The notes beneath the pieces are model-generated. The model did not search any database. It saw only the letters and a program-made list of their open reading frames with translations, and was not told where the DNA came from. A DNA stretch of 64,000 nucleotides from Anaerolineae bacterium (GTDB lineage: Bacteria; Chloroflexota; Anaerolineae; Aggregatilineales; Phototrophicaceae), in contig JALHNB010000009.1 of the NCBI GenBank assembly GCA_022843745.1, positions 86,465-150,464 on the forward strand, in the 5' to 3' direction. A program made the translations under genes and the position numbers. Of the stretch, positions 25,636-34,469 are shown piece after piece; within the stretch, counting starts at the first letter, position 1, and every line of letters begins with the position of its first letter.

Positions 25636-28215
25636 ATGAAAATCATTCAGATCATTTTGCTGGTGCTGTTTGCGCTGGTTTTACTCGTCCTGCTGGGCGG
25701 GTTTCTCGTTTTTAATGACTGGACACGCGGCCCTCTGCCACAAATTTCAGGCGAAATCACGCTGCCTGTTGGTGCGCAAAGCACAGGTGGCGGCTTGAAA
25801 GACACTGTTGAGATTTTCCGAGACAAATGGGGCGTGCCGCACATTTATGCCAGCAGCAGCTATGATCTGTTTTTCGCGCAAGGCTATACCCAGGCCCAGG
25901 ACCGCTGGTGGCAGATGGAGTTCTCCCGGCATCTTGGCAGCGGCAGAATCCAGGAGCTTACCGGCAAAAATGATGAGGTGATGGCAAATGACATCGGCCT
26001 GCGGCAAATGGGCTGGCGGCGCGTGGCGGAACGCGAAGTCGCCGAAATCTACGATGCCGACACAATTGCTATTTTGCAGGCCTTTGCGGACGGCGTGAAC
26101 GCCTATATCCTCAATCGCGCCCCCGGCGATTTGGCATTCGAATACAACTTACTCGGTGTCACAGGCGTGAATATCGAGATCGAACCCTGGACTCCTGCCG
26201 ATTCTGTCGTGTGGGGCAAAGCACTCGCCTGGAATCTGGCTGACGACGGTGAAGAAATGCTGCGTTCGGCGATGGTCGAAAAACTAGGTGAAGCAATGAC
26301 CGCCGAATATTTCGCGCCCTGGCCTTATGGCGAAAAACCGACGATGATCCTTCCCGAAGACTTGCCTCTAGATGACGAATCTGTAGGGGCGACACATGTA
26401 TCGTCCAATGACACAGCAGGCATCGCTGGCCTGCAAGCTGCATTCGCGCCGAGCTTCGGGATGGTACGCGGCGATGGCATCGGCAGCAACAACTGGACGG
26501 TCAGCGGCCAACTGACGGAAAGCGGTAAGCCCTTACTCGCCAATGACATGCACCTGGGCATCCAGATGCCCTCCATCTGGTACGAAATTGGCTTACACTG
26601 CCAACCTGTCAGCGACGAATGCCCCTACAATGTGACTGGATTTCAGCTTTCGCCTGCCCCGCTGATTACCGCCGGCCATAACGATAACATCGCCTGGGGA
26701 TTTACCGATCACACCGACGATGTGGTGGACTACTACCTGATTAAAGTGAATCCCGATAATCCGCTGCAATATGAGTGGAACGGCGAATGGCGCGACATGA
26801 TCGTCCACGATGAGGTGATTCATCTTGGCGACAGCAGCGAAACGACAACGATTCAGGTGCGTGAGACTCATCTGGGGCCGATCATCAACGACAATGAGTT
26901 GGACGAAAACGGCCAGCCGATGGGCTTCAATAATGTCGATCCACGCGCCATGCGTTGGACAGCGCTCGAACCCGGTACGCTGTTTCAGGGTGTCGTCCAA
27001 CTAACAAAGGCGCAAAACTGGAACGAATTCCGTGACGCGCTGCGTTTCTGGAATGTGCCATCGCAAAATGTCGTTTGTGCTGACATTGAAGGCAATATCG
27101 GGATGCAAAACCCCGGCAATATCCCGATTCGCGCCAACGGTCATAGCGGAACGCTGCCCATCCCAGGCTGGACAGACGAGTTCGAATGGAAAGGCTATAT
27201 CCCATTTGATGACCTCCCACGTGTCTATAACCCTGAGCGCGGCTATGTCGAAACCGCGAATCAGGCCAATGTGCCGCTGGAATATTTCGACCAGCTACGA
27301 GCCAAACTGAGCGATCAATTTGGCGAAGACTCCAATTATATGTATTCGCAGGATTGGGCATACGGCTATCGCGGACAGCGCATCGCCGAACTCATCGAAC
27401 AGCTTGCACCGCATAACGCTGAAACATTCCGCACGATTCAGGGTGATAACAAGAATATCAGCGCCGAGGAGCTTATGCCTTACCTGAAAGCACTTCAGTT
27501 GGATGACGCAAACCTGACCGAAGTACGCGATTGGCTTGCGGCGTGGGATTATCAGATGCACATGGATAGTCCACAGGCCGCGCTCTATGCCGAATTCTGG
27601 GTGAGGCTCATCGACAATTTGTTTAACGACCAGATTGAGGGCATCCATGAGGCAGGTGGCGATGGGCGGCAGATGTGGGCGACCTATTTGCTGGCGCAAA
27701 AGCCGGACGATGCCTGGTGGGACGATGTGAACACACCGGATATAACCGAAACGCGCGACGATATTCTGATTCGCTCCTTCCGTGAGGGTTATGACGAAAC
27801 GGTCAAAGCGCTCGGCAGTGACCGCAGCAAATGGAAATGGGGTTCACTGCATACCTCGACCTTTGTCAGCAACCCCCTCGGTCTCAGCGGCATTGACCTG
27901 ATCGAGAGCATCGTTAATCGTGGCCCGACAGCCACCAGCGGCAGCACGGATACCGTAAACGCCACCGGCTGGTTAGCATCTTCCGGTAATTTTGAGACAA
28001 GAGGCCTACCTTCCGAGCGTGTCATCTATGATCTGAGCGACTGGACGCGAAGCCTCTCGATGCACACCACCGGGCAAAGCGGGCATCCTTTTAGCGACCA
28101 TTACAGCGACATGATTGACCCCTGGCGCAATATCGAGTACAAACCGATGCTCTGGACGCGCGAACAGGTCGAAGCAGCGGCAGTTACTACGCTCATTTTG
28201 AAACCGGGGAGTTAA
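25636..28215 (+). CDS. Penicillin-acylase-family Ntn hydrolase, first of tandem pair
   Basis: This 859-aa precursor of the N-terminal-nucleophile amidase family (penicillin G acylase, AHL acylase) cleaves itself and then hydrolyses acyl amides outside the membrane. Residues 1-28 form a membrane segment or uncleaved signal. The alpha part has VEIFRDKWGVPHIYA and FFAQGYTQAQDRWWQMEF. The nucleophile is Ser284 in GIGSNNWTVSG. NTF2-like or extra domains are absent and the length is normal. GGAG lies 6 bases before the ATG, and the TTG at 25624 is not used. A GTAGGGGC repeat relic falls in the linker near 26383. The acyl substrate, perhaps an N-acyl homoserine lactone, beta-lactam or lipopeptide, cannot be told. 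Confidence 0.92.
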   Translation: MKIIQIILLVLFALVLLVLLGGFLVFNDWTRGPLPQISGEITLPVGAQSTGGGLKDTVEIFRDKWGVPHIYASSSYDLFFAQGYTQAQDRWWQMEFSRHLGSGRIQELTGKNDEVMANDIGLRQMGWRRVAEREVAEIYDADTIAILQAFADGVNAYILNRAPGDLAFEYNLLGVTGVNIEIEPWTPADSVVWGKALAWNLADDGEEMLRSAMVEKLGEAMTAEYFAPWPYGEKPTMILPEDLPLDDESVGATHVSSNDTAGIAGLQAAFAPSFGMVRGDGIGSNNWTVSGQLTESGKPLLANDMHLGIQMPSIWYEIGLHCQPVSDECPYNVTGFQLSPAPLITAGHNDNIAWGFTDHTDDVVDYYLIKVNPDNPLQYEWNGEWRDMIVHDEVIHLGDSSETTTIQVRETHLGPIINDNELDENGQPMGFNNVDPRAMRWTALEPGTLFQGVVQLTKAQNWNEFRDALRFWNVPSQNVVCADIEGNIGMQNPGNIPIRANGHSGTLPIPGWTDEFEWKGYIPFDDLPRVYNPERGYVETANQANVPLEYFDQLRAKLSDQFGEDSNYMYSQDWAYGYRGQRIAELIEQLAPHNAETFRTIQGDNKNISAEELMPYLKALQLDDANLTEVRDWLAAWDYQMHMDSPQAALYAEFWVRLIDNLFNDQIEGIHEAGGDGRQMWATYLLAQKPDDAWWDDVNTPDITETRDDILIRSFREGYDETVKALGSDRSKWKWGSLHTSTFVSNPLGLSGIDLIESIVNRGPTATSGSTDTVNATGWLASSGNFETRGLPSERVIYDLSDWTRSLSMHTTGQSGHPFSDHYSDMIDPWRNIEYKPMLWTREQVEAAAVTTLILKPGS
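26383..26406. repeat. GTAGGGGC-type repeat inside the first acylase gene
   Basis: GTAGGGGCGACA followed by TGTATCGTCC forms an imperfect stem and begins with the same GTAGGGGC arm as the intergenic copies. It is in frame and encodes part of the segment SVGATHVSS in the linker before the catalytic Ser. The second acylase has a related repeat at the same place. Confidence 0.55.
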
Positions 28216-28265
28216 GCATTGAAACCTATTGAATCGGAGAGTTCAACATTGAAGCCAATTCGATT
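28206..28265 (+). repeat. 30-bp imperfect direct repeat duplicating a start region
   Basis: Bases 28206-28235 and 28236-28265 agree at 22 of 30 positions. Each unit contains a G-rich Shine-Dalgarno (GGGGAG or GGAGAG) 7 bases before a TTG codon followed by AA(A/G)CC. The second acylase therefore has two in-frame TTG starts, at 28219 and 28249, each with its own ribosome site. Confidence 0.6.
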
Positions 28266-30789
28266 AACCCTCATCATCTTTTTGCTTACCCTGTTTACGT
28301 TCAGTTTTACAGCCGCGCAGGATGATGCAATTGCGATCCCCGGACTGAACAGCAGCGTCGAGATTTTACGCGACGAATGGGGCATTCCCCATATTTACGC
28401 CGATAACAGCCACGATCTATTTTTCGCTCAGGGTTATACGCAGGCGCAGGATCGTTGGTGGCAGATGGAATGGTGGCGGCATCTCGGCAATGGCAGGTTG
28501 AGCGAATTGGCAGGCGATTCGCTCCTCGGCACAGATATTTTTATCCGTACACTTGGTGGTCACAGCGTCGTCGAGCGTGAATTGGCGGAAGGTTACGACG
28601 CTGAAGTCGAGCCATACCTGCAAGCGTTTGCCGACGGTGTGAATGCTTATATCGGCAATCGGCAACCCGGTGAGCTGGCGATGCAGTACACCGCGCTCGG
28701 ATTAGCCGGCATCCAGGCACAAGTCGAACCCTGGACACCCGCCGATACGCTCATCTGGGCAAAAGTAATGGCCTTCAATCTGGGCGGCAATATGGGAATC
28801 GAGATGCTGCTTTCAGAGCTTTATACACAGCTTCCCCAAGAGATGATCGACCAATTCGCGCCACCCTTTCCTTACGACTATCACCCGACCATCCTCGCCA
28901 ACGAAGATTTGCCGATCACCGATGAATCGTTAACTGTAGGGGTGCAAGGCTCTACAGCCTCAATTGCAAACGACACAACAGGAGTTAAGGGCATTCAAAC
29001 GACGCTGGCCGGAAGTGTCTCACCAGATATTGATTTAGGATTGGGACGTGGGCTGGGCATTGGCAGCAATAATTGGGTCGTCAGCGGTGCGTTGACGGAA
29101 AGCGGCCTCCCTTTATTGGCAAACGATCCTCACTTGAGCATTCAGATGCCGTCAATCTGGTACGAAATTGGCCTGCATTGCCAACCCGTCAGCGACGAAT
29201 GCCCCTTTAATGTGACCGGATTCACATTTTCGCCCGCGCCGGGCGTGGTCATCGGCCATAACGAGGACATCGCCTGGGGCATGACCAACACCATTGCCGA
29301 TGTGCAGGACTTGTACCAGATTCACGTCAACCCGGACGATCCGCTGCAATACGAATGGAACGGCGAATGGCGCGACATGACCGTTCGCAATGAAATATTC
29401 GAAGCTGGTGGCGCTGCTCCGGTTACGATCCAGGTGCGCGTGACGCATCTTGGACCAATCATCAACGATAATGCGCTGGAAAATGGCGAGATTTCCGGCT
29501 TCAACAATGAGAATCCGCTGGCCTTGCGCTGGACAGCGCTCGAACCTGGCACATTGTTTCGATCTGTGCTGAAAATGAATCAGGCGCACAACTGGGAGGA
29601 ATTTCGCGAGGCGCTGCGCTATTGGGACGCCCCTTCGCAAAATATCGTTTATGCCGATAAGCAGGGCAACATCGGCTATCAAATGCCGGGTAATTCGCCG
29701 ATCCGCGCGGGCGATCACACCGGCCTGCTGCCTGTACCCGGCTGGACGGATGATTATGAATGGCGCGGCTACCTCCCCTATGACAGCCTGCCGCGTATCC
29801 TGAACCCCGAACGTGGCTATATCGTGACAGCGAATCAGGCTATCGTCCCATTAGATTACTACGACCAGCTTGCGGAACAGCTTGGCGATCAGTTTGGCGC
29901 AGATGCGAATTATCACATCGGCTATTATTTTGCCTTTGGCTATCGTGGGCAGCGAATCAACGATCTGATAGAAAAACTCGCGCCGCACACGCCGGAAACT
30001 TTTGCCACGATTCAGGGCGACAACAAAAACCTGAGCGCTCAGGATATGATGCCCTACATTGCCGAACTGGAATTTGGCGACCCGATGCTCAACGATGCAC
30101 GCGATTGGCTGACCGAGTGGGATTTTGAGATGCATATGGAAAGTCAGCAAGCCGCGCTCTATGCCTATTTCTGGACGCGCCTCATGGACAACCTGTTTAA
30201 TGACCAGTTAGCGCCCGTTTTGCGTGCCGGGGGTAATGACAATTACCTCTGGGCGGCCTACCAATTAGCGCAAGACCCCGAAAATGCCTGGTGGGACGAT
30301 GTGACTACGCCAGAAATCGTCGAAATGCGTGACGATATTCTGAAGCGTTCATTCGCGGAAGCATACGCGGCGACGGTTGAAAAATTAGGCGAAAATCGCG
30401 AATCCTGGCGCTGGGGTGATCTCCACACCGCGACCTTCGTAAGCGATCCCCTCGGCCAATCGGGAATCGAACTGGTTGAAAAACTGGTCAATCGTGGCCC
30501 CATAGCGACCAGTGGCGGCTCGGAAATCGTCAACGCTACGGGTTGGAGTACAGACTCCGGCAATTTCGAAGTCAACAGTGTGCCATCCATGCGGATGATC
30601 GTTGATCTGAGCAACCTGGATAGCAGCCGCACGATTCACACCACCGGGCAAAGTGGAAACCCGCTCAGTCCACATTACAGCGATATGATCGACCTCTGGC
30701 GCAATATCGAGTATCATCCGATGCTTTGGACGCGCGAACAGGTCGAGGCAGCGGCAGTAAATCATTTAAACCTGAAACCAGAGGATTAA
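28249..30789 (+). CDS. Penicillin-acylase-family Ntn hydrolase, second of tandem pair
   Basis: This 846-aa paralogue of the preceding gene shares the same order of motifs: VEILRDEWGIPHIYA near the start, FFAQGYTQAQDRWWQMEW and the nucleophile Ser273 in GIGSNNWVVSG. A cleavable signal peptide ending FTAAQ suggests release into the periplasm or medium, unlike the anchored first paralogue. The TTG at 28249 with GGAGAG 7 bases upstream is preferred because it leaves a clean signal peptide. The TTG at 28219 adds ten residues and also has a ribosome site. The two genes are separated by 3-33 bases and are probably one transcript. They arose by tandem duplication but have diverged clearly, so their substrates may differ. 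Confidence 0.92.
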   Translation: MKPIRLTLIIFLLTLFTFSFTAAQDDAIAIPGLNSSVEILRDEWGIPHIYADNSHDLFFAQGYTQAQDRWWQMEWWRHLGNGRLSELAGDSLLGTDIFIRTLGGHSVVERELAEGYDAEVEPYLQAFADGVNAYIGNRQPGELAMQYTALGLAGIQAQVEPWTPADTLIWAKVMAFNLGGNMGIEMLLSELYTQLPQEMIDQFAPPFPYDYHPTILANEDLPITDESLTVGVQGSTASIANDTTGVKGIQTTLAGSVSPDIDLGLGRGLGIGSNNWVVSGALTESGLPLLANDPHLSIQMPSIWYEIGLHCQPVSDECPFNVTGFTFSPAPGVVIGHNEDIAWGMTNTIADVQDLYQIHVNPDDPLQYEWNGEWRDMTVRNEIFEAGGAAPVTIQVRVTHLGPIINDNALENGEISGFNNENPLALRWTALEPGTLFRSVLKMNQAHNWEEFREALRYWDAPSQNIVYADKQGNIGYQMPGNSPIRAGDHTGLLPVPGWTDDYEWRGYLPYDSLPRILNPERGYIVTANQAIVPLDYYDQLAEQLGDQFGADANYHIGYYFAFGYRGQRINDLIEKLAPHTPETFATIQGDNKNLSAQDMMPYIAELEFGDPMLNDARDWLTEWDFEMHMESQQAALYAYFWTRLMDNLFNDQLAPVLRAGGNDNYLWAAYQLAQDPENAWWDDVTTPEIVEMRDDILKRSFAEAYAATVEKLGENRESWRWGDLHTATFVSDPLGQSGIELVEKLVNRGPIATSGGSEIVNATGWSTDSGNFEVNSVPSMRMIVDLSNLDSSRTIHTTGQSGNPLSPHYSDMIDLWRNIEYHPMLWTREQVEAAAVNHLNLKPED
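28936..28960. repeat. GTAGGGGT-type repeat relic inside the second acylase gene
   Basis: GTAGGGGTGCAAGGC followed by TCTACAGCCT resembles the dispersed hairpin family. It encodes VGVQGSTAS in frame, at the same linker position as the repeat in the first acylase. Either the insertion came before the tandem duplication or this site took up the element twice. Confidence 0.5.
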
Positions 30790-30825
30790 GCTACTGAAAC
30801 GCTATAGATAGAGGAGCAAAAGATC

Positions 30826-31749
30826 ATGGAAACACGCAATATCGGCTCATTGAAAGTCTCAATCGTCGGACTGGGATGTAACAATTTTGGGCGGCGGCTG
30901 GACGCAAAGGCTACCGCTGAGGTTGTTCACGCGGCGCTGGATGCGGGCATCAATTTCTTCGATACTGCTGATGTCTATGGTGAAACCAAAAGTGAGCAGT
31001 TTATCGGCGAGGCGCTTGGTGTGCGGCGTAGCGAAGTTATTTTAGCGACCAAATTTGGCGCGAAAATTGACGATCAGCGGCATGGCGCGAGTCCCGCCTA
31101 TGTGCGACAAGCGGCTGAAGATAGCCTGCGGCGTTTACAAACGGATTATATCGACCTTTATCAGCTTCATGTCCCCGTCCCCGAAGTACCGATTGAGGAC
31201 ACGCTTGGCGCACTCAACGAGCTTGTGCAGGCGGGTAAAGTGCGTGAAATTGGCTGCTCGAACTTCACAGTCGAGCAACTCCGGGAGGCTGAGGCCGCTG
31301 TACATCCCGGCGCGGCGCGGTTTATGAGTCTGCAAAATCACTATAGCCTGTTTCATCGAGAGGATGAACAGGATGTCCTGCCGGAATGCACGGCAAAAGG
31401 AATGGGTTATCTGCCCTATTTTCCGCTGGCTAACGGCCTTCTCACGGGAAAGTATCGCCTGGGGCAGCCTTTTCCAGAGGGAACACGCCTTCAATCACCA
31501 CGAGGCGCGGAACTACTCACGGAGGAAAATCTCAAAATCGTTGAGGCGCTCATTCAATTCGCGGAATCGCGTGGCCACAGCTTGTTAGACCTGGCCTTCT
31601 CGTGGCTGACATCGCAGCCTGTCATCACATCGGTGATCGCCGGGGCAACATCCATTCAGCAGGTCAATGCGAATGCCGCCGCCGCGAACTGGAAGTTCAC
31701 AAAATCAGATTTTGATGAAGTCGATAAGATTTTAGCGTCAAAAAGCTAG
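30826..31749 (+). CDS. Aldo/keto reductase
   Basis: This 307-aa NADPH-dependent oxidoreductase has the TIM-barrel fold of the aldo/keto reductase family and reduces aldehydes or ketones. The catalytic tetrad is present: Asp46, Tyr51 in FFDTADVYG, Lys76 in LATKFG and His115 in YQLHVP. The C-terminal cofactor-binding part (VIAGATSIQQVNANAAA) is intact. GAGGAG lies 9 bases before the ATG. It starts 37 bases after the second acylase and may be read from the same transcript, but a functional link is unproven. Family members of this type commonly take sugars or small carbonyl compounds. Confidence 0.9.
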   Translation: METRNIGSLKVSIVGLGCNNFGRRLDAKATAEVVHAALDAGINFFDTADVYGETKSEQFIGEALGVRRSEVILATKFGAKIDDQRHGASPAYVRQAAEDSLRRLQTDYIDLYQLHVPVPEVPIEDTLGALNELVQAGKVREIGCSNFTVEQLREAEAAVHPGAARFMSLQNHYSLFHREDEQDVLPECTAKGMGYLPYFPLANGLLTGKYRLGQPFPEGTRLQSPRGAELLTEENLKIVEALIQFAESRGHSLLDLAFSWLTSQPVITSVIAGATSIQQVNANAAAANWKFTKSDFDEVDKILASKS

Positions 31750-31768
31750 AGTCGCTGAGGCCGGGCGA

Positions 31769-31987
31769 TTAAAATGCCATTCGCCCGGTCACGACCAGGA
31801 AAGCCAGCCCAAGCACGACAACATTCATAAACAGAAAAAGCGACAGGAACATACGCTCAACAGCGGTCATGCCGAGAAATAAGCGCTTAGAAACTTCTTC
31901 ATCGTCTTCAACAAAATTAAAACTATCGTCTTCTTCCTGGTCTTCAAAATCGTCCATATCATTAGGGCGACGGAGATCATCAAGCAT
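31769..31987 (-). CDS. Small single-span membrane protein, function unknown
   Basis: This 72-aa protein has a very acidic N-terminal half (residues 9-30, many Asp and Glu) and one membrane helix at about 46-68. The charge pattern puts the acidic part most likely in the cytosol. GGAG lies 8 bases before the ATG. It is convergent with the aldo/keto reductase and follows the 456-aa membrane protein gene after 112 bases. I recognise no family. Confidence in coding comes from the ribosome site and the clean helix. Confidence 0.6.
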   Translation of the reverse strand: MLDDLRRPNDMDDFEDQEEDDSFNFVEDDEEVSKRLFLGMTAVERMFLSLFLFMNVVVLGLAFLVVTGRMAF

Positions 31988-32099
31988 TGCTTTCGCTCCT
32001 TTTATTTATTCGCTTGTCTGTAAAAACTGACTGACTAGCAACCTGACAAGCTGACTGGCTGAAACGCTTAAATTAGCATAGTTCACAAGCGGCGTACTG

Positions 32100-33470
32100 T
32101 CAATTTGCACGCCGCCAACCACCATCCACTACGCGGAACAGTACGGCTTCCTGTCGTCCACCAGCCCCGCCAACCTGCACAATCGCGCGCAGAATCAAAC
32201 CGCCGTCTGGCGCGGTTTCCGGCACAATCGAGACGACGATCTGCTGCTCGGCGGAAGCCCCGCCATTATAGCGTGTATAAGCGGCAGTCCGAACTGCCTC
32301 ATCACGGGTGTCGTAAAGCGCGAGGAAATTCGTCTCGTCACGGCGCGTGATGAGTTCGCTCTCCAACGCCAAACGCCACGTGAAAAAATCGCGCCAGTCG
32401 AGATTCGCCTGTTCCAGCGAGGCTGTGCCTGTAACGCCATTCAGGATACTGGCGTTCGCATCTGGTGTCATCGCTTGGAGCAGTCGCCCGACGGCCTGAT
32501 CAGCATAATTCTGGGCAAGGCTGGCAACCAGGAAAGAGTTGGTATCAATCTGCGCGAAGCGACCCACCAACCACGAGCCAACCGCCGAACGCAAATAGTA
32601 AGCATCGGCGGGATAAGTAGGCTGCATATCATTGGATGACATGGCGACCAGGCGTTCCCCCAGCAATCCGGCGACCTGTAGCTGCAAATTGAGATCAAAA
32701 GGCATATCCAGACGTGCCTGCCGGGTATAAGGGGATGGAAACTGCATCTGCCAGGGATTACTATCCGACCACGCCAGCGGGAGCGAATCATCAGGCACAA
32801 TTTCAACCGTCACATCCGGCAACGTACCGCAAGTGATAGCCTCGCAACCTATTTTTAGCCAGTTTTCAATTTTATTTTTGACATCCTGAGCCAGAACGCT
32901 ATCGACGCTGTTATAGCGCACCGAAACGCCCTGCCCGCTGACCGTGCTGACATCCCCCCAAAACGTATAATCCGGTGGGACGTGCCGCCAGCCATCATCA
33001 TAACGCCAATAGAACCAGACGCGAGAATACGGCACACTGTCAATAATTTCTTCGACCTGCACACGTCCGCGCGATCCGTTTACGGTTGCATCAACCACAC
33101 GCCCAGTCAGACGAACATCGCGCTCCACTTTAAGTGATTGATAGGCATCAAAAAGTGCCTGCTGGGTGGTTTGCCAGTCATCCGTCGCGCTGCGCTGAAC
33201 ACCCAAAAATGCACCCTGGTCGCCGATGCGTAACGCAGCGACTTCGGCTTCAACCGTGTTGCGCAGCGCCTGCTCAACCTGCTCATCAACCGTTCGCAGC
33301 CGCCAATACACCCCAGCGGCTAACCCGGCGAAAACACCCAGCACCACCAGAATAATCAAAAGCACTCGCAGCCGGGCGCGACGACGTTTACGTGCCGACT
33401 GCGGGTCTTCCCCGGCCTGCCGCACTTGTTCCTGCTCGGCCTCAATTTCCCAATCGAGATGAATACCCAT
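32100..33470 (-). CDS. Membrane-anchored protein of unknown function
   Basis: This 456-aa protein has a basic cytosolic N-terminus (SARKRRRARLR near 25-35), one membrane helix at about 36-56 and a large outside part. Early in the outside part, FWRL-like and WFYWRYDDGWRHVPPDYTFWG segments (about 150-170) resemble NTF2-like accessory domains. The rest has no motif I recognise. It includes a possible disulfide pair (Cys209 and Cys214 region, GCEAITCG). It begins 12 bases after the birA stop with GGAG upstream, so it is probably co-transcribed with birA. Proteins of this shape are common in Chloroflexota genomes, but their job is not known. Confidence 0.7.
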   Translation of the reverse strand: MGIHLDWEIEAEQEQVRQAGEDPQSARKRRRARLRVLLIILVVLGVFAGLAAGVYWRLRTVDEQVEQALRNTVEAEVAALRIGDQGAFLGVQRSATDDWQTTQQALFDAYQSLKVERDVRLTGRVVDATVNGSRGRVQVEEIIDSVPYSRVWFYWRYDDGWRHVPPDYTFWGDVSTVSGQGVSVRYNSVDSVLAQDVKNKIENWLKIGCEAITCGTLPDVTVEIVPDDSLPLAWSDSNPWQMQFPSPYTRQARLDMPFDLNLQLQVAGLLGERLVAMSSNDMQPTYPADAYYLRSAVGSWLVGRFAQIDTNSFLVASLAQNYADQAVGRLLQAMTPDANASILNGVTGTASLEQANLDWRDFFTWRLALESELITRRDETNFLALYDTRDEAVRTAAYTRYNGGASAEQQIVVSIVPETAPDGGLILRAIVQVGGAGGRQEAVLFRVVDGGWRRAN

Positions 33471-33482
33471 AGTTTGCTCCGC

Positions 33483-34235
33483 TTAACCCAGGGCGATGTC
33501 GCCAGCAATGACGCGGTGAAGCACACCTTCTTTATCGCGCACCAGCAGCGCACCCTGTTCGTCTACGCCCTCAGCAACACCTTGAACGATTGCATCGGCG
33601 CTGTTCACGGTAACGGTTTGCCCAATCGTTGTCAATCGGTTTTTCCACGCATCATACAGCGCCACCGAATCCAGCAGCGCGTTCCATTTATCAACACCCG
33701 CCAGCAGCTTGACCAGCAGTTCCAGCCGATCCACAGGCTTACCAAGCGCCGATTCAACGTTGATCGCTGTATTTTCCAGTTCACTCCCGGCAAAATCGAC
33801 GCGCACGTTGAGTCCCATGCCCAGCACCACACCGACCAGTTTGTCGCCGTCCCACTCATTTTCGGGCAGCACACCGGAGACTTTACGCCCATTAATTTGC
33901 ACATCGTTCGGCCATTTGATACCAACATTCGAAATGCCCAGATTTTCGACCAGTTCACAGATCGCTAACGCGCCCAACATGCTCACGCGGTTCAAGGTCT
34001 CAGGCAAAGGGTGCAAAATCACCGAGACAGCCAGAGCCACACCCGGCGGCGTATGCCACGTTCGTCCTTTACGCCCGCGCCCCTTTAACTGTTCATCGGC
34101 AACCACCACCGAGCCAGTGAGCGCGTCTTCCCGCAGCCATTCCAGCGCGATCTCATTGGTACTGTCGGCTTGCTGGTAGAAACGGGCAGCGCGTGGGGAA
34201 AGCGCTAAACAGATATGCTCGGCTGTTAATCTCAT
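33483..34235 (-). CDS. birA: Biotin--[acetyl-CoA-carboxylase] ligase
   Basis: This 250-aa enzyme attaches biotin to the carrier protein of biotin-dependent carboxylases, using ATP. The biotin/ATP motif GRGRKGRTW is at 52-60 and KWPNDV at 107-112. The C-terminal SH3-like domain ends with LLVRDKEGVLHRVIAGDI. The short length shows the group I form without the N-terminal helix-turn-helix, so it is a pure ligase and not a repressor. The ATG at 34235 has AAGGA 9 bases upstream. An in-frame TTG two codons before it is too close to the ribosome site. Confidence 0.93.
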   Translation of the reverse strand: MRLTAEHICLALSPRAARFYQQADSTNEIALEWLREDALTGSVVVADEQLKGRGRKGRTWHTPPGVALAVSVILHPLPETLNRVSMLGALAICELVENLGISNVGIKWPNDVQINGRKVSGVLPENEWDGDKLVGVVLGMGLNVRVDFAGSELENTAINVESALGKPVDRLELLVKLLAGVDKWNALLDSVALYDAWKNRLTTIGQTVTVNSADAIVQGVAEGVDEQGALLVRDKEGVLHRVIAGDIALG

Positions 34236-34255
34236 CGGCAACTATCCTTCGTCTA

Positions 34256-34280
34256 CGAACCACGATTTTATCATGGTTCG
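34256..34280. promoter_or_regulatory. Inverted repeat CGAACCA-N11-TGGTTCG
   Basis: Two perfect 7-base arms lie 21 bases upstream of the birA start and overlap the region where its promoter should be. It could be an operator or a leader hairpin. No regulator candidate was identified. Confidence 0.35.
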
Positions 34281-34290
34281 CGACAAATCA

Positions 34291-34418
34291 ATCTACACTT
34301 GTATTCGCTCGTGCCCATTTCTATCTACACTTGTATTCGCTCGTGCCCATTTCTATCTACGCTTGTATTCGCTCCCGCCGATTTCTATCTGCACTTGTAT
34401 TCATGCCTACCCATTTCT
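34291..34418. repeat. Four tandem 32-bp repeats with promoter-like spacing
   Basis: Units begin at 34291, 34323, 34355 and 34387, each exactly 32 bases. The first three are nearly identical, and the last two carry a few changes. Every unit holds TTGTAT followed after 17 bases by a TAT-starting hexamer that spans the junction to the next unit (TATCTA, TATCTA, TATCTG), and after the last unit by a perfect TATAAT. The array lies between birA and the HIT gene and looks like a duplicated promoter core. Confidence 0.8.
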
Positions 34419-34423
34419 ATAAT
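34395..34423 (+). promoter_or_regulatory. Candidate promoter of the HIT-thiolase genes
   Basis: TTGTAT at 34395-34400, inside the last 32-bp repeat unit, and TATAAT at 34418-34423 are separated by 17 bases. The -10 box is perfect, and the -35 keeps only TTG. Transcription would start about 40 bases before the HIT protein ATG. Confidence 0.55.
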
Positions 34424-34469
34424 CAACCTTTAAATTTCATTCATCAAAAAAGCTCCCCATCCGATCCCT

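Noticed and set aside
33483..34235. BirA as biotin-operon repressor
   Set aside because: The protein lacks the N-terminal helix-turn-helix domain, so it cannot be the DNA-binding form.
34291..34418. CRISPR array
   Set aside because: The 32-bp units follow each other with no spacers and there are no cas genes. It is a plain tandem repeat.
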